Of a stretch of DNA of 46,081 nucleotides, positions 24,953 to 32,178 are shown one piece after another. Source of the stretch: Herbinix sp. (GTDB lineage: Bacteria; Bacillota; Clostridia; Lachnospirales; Lachnospiraceae); the NCBI GenBank assembly GCA_029239235.1, contig JAQZBD010000087.1, positions 1 through 46,081 of the forward strand, in the 5' to 3' direction. The first letter of the stretch is position 1. Each line of letters opens with the position of its first letter. The notes under the pieces were generated by a model. It did no database searches. It had not been told where the DNA came from and was given only the letters and a program-made list of their open reading frames with translations. The translations under genes were made by a program, and so were the position numbers.

Positions 24953-25005
24953 CGAATACGTCTATGGTAATAGTAATATCCGGTTGAATGTAAGTTACGA
25001 TTCAT
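24946..25005 (-). CDS. 19-residue leader peptide
   Basis: ATG at 25003-25005, stop TAA at 24946-24948, encoding MNRNLHSTGYYYYHRRIRL. AGAGGG lies 7 nt upstream. The peptide has four consecutive Tyr codons and then HRRIRL. R-I-R fits the R/K-x-R/K pattern known for macrolide-dependent ribosome arrest. A ribosome paused there would cover pairing segment 1 of the attenuator. The position directly after a strong promoter and before mutually exclusive hairpins supports a real regulatory ORF. What makes it stall, if anything, is inference. Confidence 0.7.
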   Translation of the reverse strand: MNRNLHSTGYYYYHRRIRL

Positions 25006-25033
25006 TCTTATACCCTCTTTTTTATTTTTTCAC

Positions 25034-25062
25034 ATAATAGCATGAAAAAACTTGCATGTCAA
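25034..25062 (-). promoter_or_regulatory. Promoter of the leader peptide and acetyltransferase
   Basis: On the minus strand TTGACA (25057-25062), a 17-bp spacer and TATTAT (25034-25039) preceded by TGC give a strong promoter. Transcription would start near 25027. The resulting leader before the acetyltransferase is about 298 nt. The -35 lies within a few bases of the stop of the upstream ferredoxin gene. Confidence 0.82.
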
Positions 25063-25065
25063 CTT

Positions 25066-25725
25066 TTATTGACGATTATTAATTTTATTATAACCTATCG
25101 CATTTTTAGGACATATATTAACACACTTACCACATTGGATACAGTCAGGATGACTGAGAATATTTCCTTTATAATCATAAGGTATGATTCCGATAGGACA
25201 TTTCTTTTCACATAATTTACATGATACACAGACTGAGGATATCTGCAGAACTTTCTTACTCCTTCTTAATCTTGATATAACCGATGCGATTGTTCCCATT
25301 GGGCAAAAATGGCACCAGGTTCTTTGATTATAGAAGAAAGACAAGACAATCCCAACTACTGTGGTAACAATGATAATTCGATAAAACACCATACCAATAC
25401 CATATAAATCACCCCAATTTTGATAAATCCCAAAAGCAAACATTGACATCATGAAGATTAACATAAATGCTCTGAATAAATTAGATTTTAAAAGCTTTGG
25501 TACCTTTTTCGTATTACTGATTTTTGAAACCACATGATCGTAAAAACTTCCTCTAGGACACAAGTTCCCGCACCAAAATCGTCCTTTAAATATTGATACC
25601 ACAATGGGGGCAACCATGCATACAACTGCTACAATCCCAAATCTTAAGTCAAGTAGGCTTAAAAATACAAAAGCAATTAAGATGATAAAAGAATAATTTT
25701 TCCAGATGTTTAATAATTTGCTCAT
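25066..25725 (-). CDS. NapH/CcoG-like membrane ferredoxin, 2x[4Fe-4S]
   Basis: A 219-residue membrane protein with about four or five hydrophobic segments and a cytoplasmic C-terminal ferredoxin domain. Two membrane-edge motifs FWCGNLCPRGS (about 50-60) and TWCHFCPMGT (about 135-144) are the C-x3-C-P pairs of the NapH/NosR/CcoG group. Two ferredoxin motifs follow: CVSCKLCEKKCP (about 166-177) and CIQCGKCVNICP (about 195-206). Such proteins move electrons between quinol or ferredoxin pools and partner enzymes. None of the usual partners (nap, nos, rnf) is adjacent, so the role is open. The ATG follows GGGAGAAATTCA. It is probably monocistronic. Confidence 0.82.
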   Translation of the reverse strand: MSKLLNIWKNYSFIILIAFVFLSLLDLRFGIVAVVCMVAPIVVSIFKGRFWCGNLCPRGSFYDHVVSKISNTKKVPKLLKSNLFRAFMLIFMMSMFAFGIYQNWGDLYGIGMVFYRIIIVTTVVGIVLSFFYNQRTWCHFCPMGTIASVISRLRRSKKVLQISSVCVSCKLCEKKCPIGIIPYDYKGNILSHPDCIQCGKCVNICPKNAIGYNKINNRQ

Positions 25726-25908
25726 TGAATTTCTCCCTTATTATTATGAATTACATTCATATTGAATATATAATCATTATAATAAATTTTTAATTATTAT
25801 CTGTGACACAATCACATAACTACCTTCAAATAATTGATCACAAATATCAACCCTTCGTAAGTATCTTTGGTCTGGTATCACCGGAAGAACCTTCCATACG
25901 AAAAGTCA

Positions 25909-25956
25909 AAAGACTAACGAAAACCGTTCCATGTTAGGCCGGTTTCATTAGTCTTT
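25909..25956 (-). terminator. Terminator after the subtilase gene
   Basis: Outer arms AAAGACTAA/TTAGTCTTT (25909-25917 with 25948-25956) and inner arms AAACCG/CGGTTT (25921-25926 with 25940-25945) form a long hairpin, followed on the minus strand by TTTTGACTTTT. The remaining sequence up to the ferredoxin gene is AT-rich with no gene. Confidence 0.75.
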
Positions 25957-25971
25957 AAAATTTTCTTAATA

Positions 25972-27705
25972 TCATGTTACCGGTATACTGTCCCGTAAGC
26001 ACAGCGCCCCATACCCCAGCGTTCGGTTCGGATATGCAGTCTCTATTCTCAGCGGCCTGGCTCCGTTAATCAAATATGCCTTTAATTTCTCCCCATAAAG
26101 ATATGTATCATTTCCCTCCACAATCCCCCATTCCATCAATAACGCCGCACTTCCGGTTACGAATGGGGTTGCCATCGAGGTTCCCGATCGAATTGCATAG
26201 CCTCCTCCGGGCGCACAAGAATTGATATTTACTCCGGGTGCAACCAGGTCAGGTTTAATCTCCAGATTCCTGGTATACCCTCTTCCGGAAAACGGAGCAT
26301 AGCTGTCGGTATAGGCATTATAAGCTCCGACTGTAATAGCTCTAAGCGCAGTGGAAGGAATTGTCAATGTGACATATTCCGAGGGTGATAGAAACCTTGT
26401 CTCCGGATTCTTGGCAGCTCCCGCCGGAAGCCACATATCGTAATTTCCTACAACAATCCTGTTCGGTACCAGTTCAAATCTCCACACACCGCTGTTAATA
26501 TATCTTCCCAGGGGTATTAATTCAATATAAATCTCTTGCTGCTGATTATAGGGAGTCGGATCTCCATAGTATAAAAGGATTTGCGTCTGCGCAATGTTAA
26601 ATTGCTGCTTGCCAAGAATTTGGGGGATCGGACCAACCCGCGTCCCATTTGGTGCAATGATAGTGATATCAAAGTGGTCAAAATAATTTTTCCATATTTG
26701 AAGACTCAGAGAAAATTCGTAATCACTGACCGCAACATCTACTACCGCATTATTGCCCATTTGCAGTATACCTGAAGCATGGTTTCCGGTAGCTCCTTCA
26801 TTTCCTGTCCCAATGACAATACTTGTTCTCCAGGTATTGGCTATGTCATTCACAAAACTCTCCAACAGAGTTGTGCCCGTGTGGGAGCCATAGTTGTTTC
26901 CAAAGCTTACATTGATAGCTACAGGCTTTCTCTGATTAATGCCATATTTAACAGCAAAATCAAGACCCTGCATCAGCTGCGTTGTTCTCGGAAACGAGTC
27001 CCCGACAGATATTCCAAGCTTTACTACCACCAACCTGCTCTGGGACGCTACACCTCTGTATAACCCATTGCTGGCTCTGCCATTTCCAGCTGCAATTCCT
27101 GCTACATGAGTACCATGTCCGCTAAGATCGGTACTTGGTACAATGTTCATTCGCTCCGGCATAGGTGTTTTTATGGCTTGATTAATCTGTTCACTAGTAT
27201 AAAGAGTACCGATATCATACCCTTCCGGCGGAGTTCCGGTTATTGTCTGATCCCATAGGACATCGATTCTGGTGGTTCCGTCGTTATTAATAAAATCCGG
27301 ATGAGCATAATCAATTCCGGAATCAATAATAGCAACCAGCACCCCCTCCCCAAACAGATTAAAGGGTTCTGCCTGAACGGGATTGATGCAGGAGGCTGTC
27401 CTTCCTTCGTTAACCTCAAAAAAGAGCCGTTTTGGTTTTTCTATAAATTCAATTTCTTCGTAATTAGCTAATCGATCAATTAAGTACTGCTGTATGGTTA
27501 AGATGGCATATTCATTTGTCAGCTCCACTGCAGATATCCCAAGCTCTTCGCGAATCCGATCCAAGCTTCCGGTGTAACGAACAATCAGCTCCCACATATC
27601 CGTATTCGGATCATAACCCACATTCAGGTTTCCGGTTTTCTCCCTCTGCTCCGGCGTGGCCTCCAGCGCCAGATTCAATTGATTTTCTATCTTTCCACTG
27701 GGCAT
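25972..27705 (-). CDS. S8 subtilisin-like peptidase, Csp-like
   Basis: A 577-residue subtilase with an intact Asp-His-Ser triad: Asp128 in IIDSGIDYAHP, His197 in SGHGTHVAGIAAGN and Ser510 in SGTSMATPFVTGS. The N-terminal roughly 100 residues look like a propeptide (with RLANYEEIEFIEKPKRLFF). A long insertion between the His and Ser blocks (about 330-430) matches the jelly-roll domain of CspA/B/C germination proteases of Clostridia. No signal peptide is visible, as in Csp proteins. In spore formers Csp activates the cortex hydrolase SleC; in non-germination paralogues the role is unknown. The ATG has GGAG 8 nt upstream. A fragment of a second copy lies at 29.8-30.1 kb. Confidence 0.88.
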   Translation of the reverse strand: MPSGKIENQLNLALEATPEQREKTGNLNVGYDPNTDMWELIVRYTGSLDRIREELGISAVELTNEYAILTIQQYLIDRLANYEEIEFIEKPKRLFFEVNEGRTASCINPVQAEPFNLFGEGVLVAIIDSGIDYAHPDFINNDGTTRIDVLWDQTITGTPPEGYDIGTLYTSEQINQAIKTPMPERMNIVPSTDLSGHGTHVAGIAAGNGRASNGLYRGVASQSRLVVVKLGISVGDSFPRTTQLMQGLDFAVKYGINQRKPVAINVSFGNNYGSHTGTTLLESFVNDIANTWRTSIVIGTGNEGATGNHASGILQMGNNAVVDVAVSDYEFSLSLQIWKNYFDHFDITIIAPNGTRVGPIPQILGKQQFNIAQTQILLYYGDPTPYNQQQEIYIELIPLGRYINSGVWRFELVPNRIVVGNYDMWLPAGAAKNPETRFLSPSEYVTLTIPSTALRAITVGAYNAYTDSYAPFSGRGYTRNLEIKPDLVAPGVNINSCAPGGGYAIRSGTSMATPFVTGSAALLMEWGIVEGNDTYLYGEKLKAYLINGARPLRIETAYPNRTLGYGALCLRDSIPVT

Positions 27706-27738
27706 ATGATAAACTCCATTATCAGGTTATTCCATTAT

Positions 27739-27803
27739 ATGCAGGAGGAACCTTGTAACATGAGTTAATTACTCATATAAATCCTGGATTGCTTCAATAG
27801 ATG
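27739..27803 (-). pseudogene. Remnant of a ppaC 3' end
   Basis: This stretch, just upstream of the subtilase start, matches 30079-30143 with few differences. It still reads ASIEAIQDLYE and TAA (27769-27771) on the minus strand, the last residues of the CBS-pyrophosphatase encoded at 30109-31758. It is the far end of a duplicated ppaC-subtilase junction. The rest of the 561-bp gap (27804-28266) contains an AGACGATCGTCT palindrome (27853-27864 region), a REP-like arm, a possible coding remnant and a hairpin. Confidence 0.85.
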
Positions 27804-27917
27804 CTAGAAAAATTTTGTATTTTAAACATATATTCACCTTAATAATATAAAATGACCAGACGATCGTCTTAATTCAATCCTAATAAATCTACCCCTTAAT
27901 GAAAATATTATCTTAGC

Positions 27918-27943
27918 GTGACAACAACCCCGTCCCTCTGTCA
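27918..27943. repeat. Single arm of the REP-like repeat
   Basis: GTGACAACAACCCCGTCCCTCTGTCA matches, with one difference over about 20 bases, the complement of 24177-24197. No partner arm is present nearby. Confidence 0.6.
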
Positions 27944-28031
27944 TTATTCTACTGAGACATATATAGTTTTAATTGCATATTTGCCATTCTTCCATAGATT
28001 AATATATATCATAATATAGTTAATTATCTTC

Positions 28032-28170
28032 TCAAAGTCTTTTTATTCTGTGCTTACCTCCATCATAATTCTGCTTCAGCTCCTCCACGACGTGTTTTAA
28101 TATCATCCCCGGCTCATTGCATTGACCAGACTCACCTCAATTGCCGACAATTCGATGTTACAGGGAAATC
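28032..28170 (-). pseudogene. Possible decayed coding remnant
   Basis: On the minus strand about 28034-28115 reads EPGMILKHVVEELKQNY and ends with IKRL and a stop. Upstream, in another frame, ELSAIEVSLVNAMS can be read. The amphipathic, codon-like character suggests the 3' end of a frameshifted gene. I recognise no family, and chance is possible. Confidence 0.2.
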
Positions 28171-28222
28171 AAGGGCACTGAAATCTACTTGTTTAAAGCT
28201 AATAGACTCTTTCAGTGCCCTT
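28171..28222 (+). terminator. Terminator-like hairpin downstream of the lipoprotein gene
   Basis: A perfect 13-bp stem AAGGGCACTGAAA/TTTCAGTGCCCTT (28171-28183 with 28210-28222), 26-nt loop, followed by TTAATTTTT on the plus strand. On the minus strand there is no U-run, so its use by the lipoprotein gene (ending at 28267) is uncertain. Confidence 0.55.
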
Positions 28223-28266
28223 TTAATTTTTCACCTTTGTGATTGTATCTACATAGTTTCTTACTA

Positions 28267-29472
28267 TTATAATCCGCTAGTAGCGTCAGACTCAGGAGCT
28301 TCTATAGTTTTACTTGTATAAAATATACGAATATGAATCGTGAAATTATCACCATCAATTATAATTTTTATATTGGTATTGTTTGCATCCCAAGATGCAT
28401 AATCTACTAAATCGCCAGCACTTATTGCAAATCCCCAATATGACGAATCTCCCTTGTATCTATCGCTCTTCCAAATAGTTTCATCTTCGTAAGGTTCACC
28501 ATATTTTTCTGTTAGAGCATCTATTAACTGATTATACTCTAAAATATAATCATTTTGATTTGTATGTTTTTCTTTAGACATATAGGTTGCAGCACAGACT
28601 TGATCTTTTTCATTAAAATAATATGCTAAGTACATATCTAGACCCATGACCTCAACATTATATAAAATGTAGTCCTCACTTTGCTCGATTATTGATGTGC
28701 CTTCAATATCTATTACTTCTTCTTTGGTCATCCCCCATTTTACTTTTCTAAAATCCGGTTCCACTGAGATGGTAGGTTCCGGTGATAATGTAGGTTCCGG
28801 TGTCACTGTTGCTTTATCTGCTTGCATTGGTTTAACATTTACCTTCTCATCAAGAGTAGTTATGTTATTTAAAAACTCCTCTACTTCTTTCTCACCATCC
28901 GGTGTAGAACTGATAACTAAAGATACCATGTAGTCATCTAATTTGTATGTTATGTATTTTAGGGATAAGTTACTAACACCATTATTTAAAGAAAATTCAG
29001 TGGTGTAGAATGTTTTTCCTGCAATCTTAGTTGTGGATTCATCAATTAATTTATATTGTTTTGATGGAAGTTGTTTTTTAATATAATCCAGATAACTCCT
29101 TTCATCTAATTTAGTCCCACCTACAGACTTCGTTAAATTTTCGTAAATCAGATTAATAGTGGTGGATAAATCAGTTTTATATATCATGAATCCATAAATT
29201 GATGTCAATTTTGCTGCGGCTTCCAAAGCCTCCTTATTTGAACCATTTAATATACTTAGATATTCTGCGCCAACTCCCATACGCGTTGATATTTCCTCAT
29301 CTGATGCAATTGACCAATTATCATTAATCTGAAATCTCATGTCTAACCAACTATTTTCAAATGTATTCTCATTCCAAGTCCCAACAGAAAATTTCTCTTT
29401 TTCAGCACATCCTAAAAGGGATACAAAAATAATTAAAAATAATACTATACCAAATTTTTTAAGTTTTTTCAC
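28267..29472 (-). CDS. Lipoprotein of unknown function
   Basis: A 401-residue predicted lipoprotein. The signal peptide MKKLKKFGIVLFLIIFVSLLG ends in a clear lipobox LLGC (Cys22). The first half (about 25-205) contains WLDMRFQINDNWSIASDEE and resembles surface proteins with a PsbP-like or DUF-type fold. A Pro/Glu/Thr linker (PEPTLSPEPTISVEP, about 222-236) follows. The second half begins FRKVKWGMTKEEVIDIEGTS, a pattern seen in many small clostridial exported proteins, and contains LIDALTEKYGEPYEDE. I do not recognise a function. It starts with GTG, with GGGGAGG 7 nt upstream. It lies between the two copies of the ppaC-subtilase duplication, so it may have arrived with or after that event. Confidence 0.7.
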   Translation of the reverse strand: MKKLKKFGIVLFLIIFVSLLGCAEKEKFSVGTWNENTFENSWLDMRFQINDNWSIASDEEISTRMGVGAEYLSILNGSNKEALEAAAKLTSIYGFMIYKTDLSTTINLIYENLTKSVGGTKLDERSYLDYIKKQLPSKQYKLIDESTTKIAGKTFYTTEFSLNNGVSNLSLKYITYKLDDYMVSLVISSTPDGEKEVEEFLNNITTLDEKVNVKPMQADKATVTPEPTLSPEPTISVEPDFRKVKWGMTKEEVIDIEGTSIIEQSEDYILYNVEVMGLDMYLAYYFNEKDQVCAATYMSKEKHTNQNDYILEYNQLIDALTEKYGEPYEDETIWKSDRYKGDSSYWGFAISAGDLVDYASWDANNTNIKIIIDGDNFTIHIRIFYTSKTIEAPESDATSGL

Positions 29473-29501
29473 CTTTATACCTCCCCTACTATATATTCCA
29501 A

Positions 29502-29530
29502 ATTATAGTATTATTTATCGAATTTTGCAA
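29502..29530 (-). promoter_or_regulatory. Promoter of the lipoprotein gene
   Basis: TTGCAA (29525-29530), a 17-bp spacer and TATAAT (29502-29507) on the minus strand; the start point near 29495 leaves a leader of about 22 nt. Confidence 0.7.
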
Positions 29531-29640
29531 GAGAGTATATTTTATCCTGAGGCTCTTTTGTACATTCTAATTATGATAATCTATACTTGATACTCCCCAA
29601 TCGCCTCACCTTATCTCTGATATCCCATAAAGCGGCAATA

Positions 29641-29680
29641 AAAAAGATACCGAAAGAAATAACTTCTTTCCATATCTTTT
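29641..29680 (-). terminator. Terminator of the ppaC unit
   Basis: Nested arms AAAAGATA/TATCTTTT and GAAAGAA/TTCTTTC form a long hairpin followed on the minus strand by TTTTTATT. On the plus side ATTATCTTTTT is repeated (29684-29708). The remaining 29473-29800 sequence is AT-rich with no gene. Confidence 0.75.
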
Positions 29681-29803
29681 AATTATCTTTTTATTATCTT
29701 TTTATTGCAATATTAATAATATTGTTTTTTGGTACTCTTCTTTTCAAAAAACAAAGTATTTTCAGCTGTTACACCATTTTTGTATTGAACTATTTCACAT
29801 AGG

Positions 29804-30088
29804 TACCATGTCCGCTAAGATTGGTGCTTAGCACAATGTTCACTTGCTCCGGCATAGGTGTTTTTATGACTTGATTAATCTGTTCACTAGTATAAAGAGT
29901 ACCAATATCATACCCTTCCGGCGGAGTTCCGGTTATCGTCTGATCCCATAGGACATCGATTCTGGTGGTTCCATTATTTTTAATAAAATCCGGATGAGCA
30001 TAATCGATTCCCGAGTCAAAAATAGCAACCAGCACCCCCTCCCCAAACAGACTAAAGGGTTCTGCCTGAACGGGATTGATGCAGGAGG
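29804..30088 (-). pseudogene. Subtilase gene fragment (duplicate of 27111-27395)
   Basis: Aligned without gaps to 27111-27395 of the intact subtilase gene at about 94% identity by eye (18 differences counted). It encodes residues about 105-199, including Asp of the triad (IFDSGIDYAHP) and the start of the His block (SGHGTYV, where His-Val-Ala-Gly is lost). Both ends are missing. The N-terminal coding part is deleted exactly between two copies of CCTCCTGCAT, joining the leader directly to codon 105. A reading frame of 103 residues remains (29790-30101), but a functional protein is very unlikely. Confidence 0.88.
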
Positions 30089-30108
30089 AACCTTGTAACA
30101 TAAGTTAA

Positions 30109-31758
30109 TTACTCATATAAATCCTGAATTGCTTCTATTAATGCGGGAACAACTTGTTTTTTCCTGGACATGATTCCTTTTAGATACATGGAACATTCAT
30201 CCCCTTCCAATTCAAATGCATCCACGGCAATCTCCCTTGCCTTATCTCCGTAATAAATCAGTAGTGTTGATTCCTCCAAAATACTGGTAAGCATGAAATA
30301 AGCGATTTCCGTTTCCGTTTTTGAATATTTTTCTTTCAGATACTCTGTTATTTTACGCTTGATATTTTCCATTTCATCGTTATTAATGGTATTAATCTGT
30401 CCAATAAATAAATGTTTATCATTCATATTAAATACTTTAAAATCCTGATGAAAGATTTCTTCAGCCGTTTTATCCTTTAAATCGCTTCCTGCCTTAAACA
30501 TCTCTTTTGCATATTCCCTGCTGTCTATTTGTGCAATTTCAGCCAGTCTCTCTGCTGCTGTCCGGTCAATATCGGTACAGGTTACGGAAGAGTAAAGCAA
30601 CGTGTCGGAGATGATAGCCGAACATAGTAAGCCTGCGATATGCCTTGGAATCTCGATTCCCTTTTCACAGAACATCTGATATATGATGGTAGCAGTACAT
30701 CCTAAAGGCTGGTTCCTAAAATAGACCGGATTAATGGTCTCAATCGTCCCCAATCGATGATGATCAATAATCTCCAGAATTTCAGCACCCATAATTCCAT
30801 CCGGTGCTTGACCTTTTTCATTATGGTCAACAAGAATCATCTTTTTCTTTGATACATTCAATAAATTTCGCCTGCTGATCATTCCCAAGTAATTATTCTG
30901 GTTATCCAACACCGGGAAGTATCTGTGTCTAAACTTACCCATAACGTTCTTAATATCCTCTATATAATCCTCTGTATGAAAAGAAATCAGATTCTTTGCA
31001 CTCATAAAATACTTGATAGGCATACTCTGATTTATAAACCTTGCTACCGTATAGGTATCATGCGGTGAGCTAATGATTGTACATCCATGTTCGTTTGCTA
31101 TTTTTTTAATGGTTAAAGAAACTGGCGCACCCTCACATACCACAATACATGCTGCCTCCATTTCTATTGCACATAACTGAGACTCATAGCGGTTTCCAAG
31201 TATGACCATATCTCCCTTTTCTATTAAGCTTTCCATAAGATCCGGGTTTGCCGCTGCAATTAGAACTTTTCCTTGATTAAAATGGTTGTCGTCCCTGCCC
31301 ACGACTATTTCTCCGTCAAGTGTTTCTACAATATTCTTATAATGGGTATCCGCTGCTGACAGAATTCTACTGTCATAGATATCCATATATGACTGGGCAA
31401 TATCTTCGGTAGTGATCAAACCGATCAGATTTTTCTCTTGGGTGATAGGAAGTGTTGTCACATTTAATTCCTTCATTAATGACCAGGCCTTTTTTAATGA
31501 GATCCCCTGGCCAACACCTTCCACCTTCCTTATTTCCATATCTAATACCTGTGTTCCCGCTTCTTTCATAAGTTCCGGCTCTTCCACAGAAAATCGGTTC
31601 AATACGAACCTTGTCTCATCACTTAACTTACCGGATCTCATTGGAACATAATTAAAATCGTCGGTCTTATTCTTTAAATAGGCATAAGATATAGCCGAGC
31701 ATATGGAATCTGTATCCGGATTCTTGTGCCCAATAACAAAAACTTTTTGCTTATTCAT
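30109..31758 (-). CDS. ppaC: CBS-domain manganese-dependent inorganic pyrophosphatase
   Basis: A 549-residue family II pyrophosphatase, hydrolysing pyrophosphate in the cytoplasm. The DHH domain begins VIGHKNPDTDSICSAISYAYL (residues 7-27). It is interrupted by a regulatory insert: a first CBS domain (about 70-125, LPITQEKNLIGLITTEDIA), a DRTGG-like domain (about 130-245) and a second CBS domain (about 248-305, FPVLDNQNNYLGMISRRNLL). The DHH motif IIDHHRLG and the DHHA2 domain (about 420-549, with the SRKK ligand loop in KGIMSRKKQV) follow. The insert makes clostridial enzymes respond to adenine nucleotides. GGAGGC precedes the ATG. Its 3' end was duplicated next to the subtilase gene. Confidence 0.95.
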   Translation of the reverse strand: MNKQKVFVIGHKNPDTDSICSAISYAYLKNKTDDFNYVPMRSGKLSDETRFVLNRFSVEEPELMKEAGTQVLDMEIRKVEGVGQGISLKKAWSLMKELNVTTLPITQEKNLIGLITTEDIAQSYMDIYDSRILSAADTHYKNIVETLDGEIVVGRDDNHFNQGKVLIAAANPDLMESLIEKGDMVILGNRYESQLCAIEMEAACIVVCEGAPVSLTIKKIANEHGCTIISSPHDTYTVARFINQSMPIKYFMSAKNLISFHTEDYIEDIKNVMGKFRHRYFPVLDNQNNYLGMISRRNLLNVSKKKMILVDHNEKGQAPDGIMGAEILEIIDHHRLGTIETINPVYFRNQPLGCTATIIYQMFCEKGIEIPRHIAGLLCSAIISDTLLYSSVTCTDIDRTAAERLAEIAQIDSREYAKEMFKAGSDLKDKTAEEIFHQDFKVFNMNDKHLFIGQINTINNDEMENIKRKITEYLKEKYSKTETEIAYFMLTSILEESTLLIYYGDKAREIAVDAFELEGDECSMYLKGIMSRKKQVVPALIEAIQDLYE

Positions 31759-31773
31759 CCTGAAAGCCTCCTT

Positions 31774-31815
31774 AATTCATTCATAGTCATCTTTAATTCA
31801 TTAATAATCATCTTT
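31774..31815. repeat. 21-bp tandem repeat before ppaC
   Basis: Two adjacent copies, 31774-31794 and 31795-31815, differ at three positions (AATTCATTCATAGTCATCTTT form). The first copy abuts the GGAGG ribosome site of ppaC. The rest of the 420-bp gap has a possible minus-strand promoter (31947-31974, TTGGTG-16-TAAAAT) and a terminator, no gene. Confidence 0.7.
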
Positions 31816-32100
31816 TCAAGGAAGTTCTTTGACTAATGGATATCTCCCATAATCACACTTATTACTGCAATCATCTTCAAGCAATCTTCCGATTTATCCA
31901 AGCAAAATCTTCCTTTTAAAATTCCGAGTTATTGTCTTGTCATTTTATTTTAACTATACACAATGTATCACCAATTTCCATCATTAGCAAGATATTCTAC
32001 TGAGTTAAGCTTTTGTTTTTTGTTGCATACATATTAATCTCGATACATAAAGCAGACTTTTGCCACTTGTATCATCTATTCAAATATACAAAATAAATTA

Positions 32101-32134
32101 ACCAGACGAGCAAATCTCAGTCTGTTCGTCTGGT
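32101..32134 (-). terminator. Terminator of the flavoprotein operon
   Basis: Stem ACCAGACGA/TCGTCTGGT (32101-32109 with 32126-32134) is followed on the minus strand by TTAATTTATTTTG. It lies about 45 bp after the stop of the FAD oxidoreductase gene. Confidence 0.75.
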
Positions 32135-32178
32135 CTTACTTAATCTTATAAATCTACTTTATAATCCTATGTTCATTC

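Noticed and set aside
29790..30101. Functional small subtilase-related protein
   Set aside because: It lacks both ends, the serine block and the complete His block, and arises from a deletion fusing leader to mid-gene.
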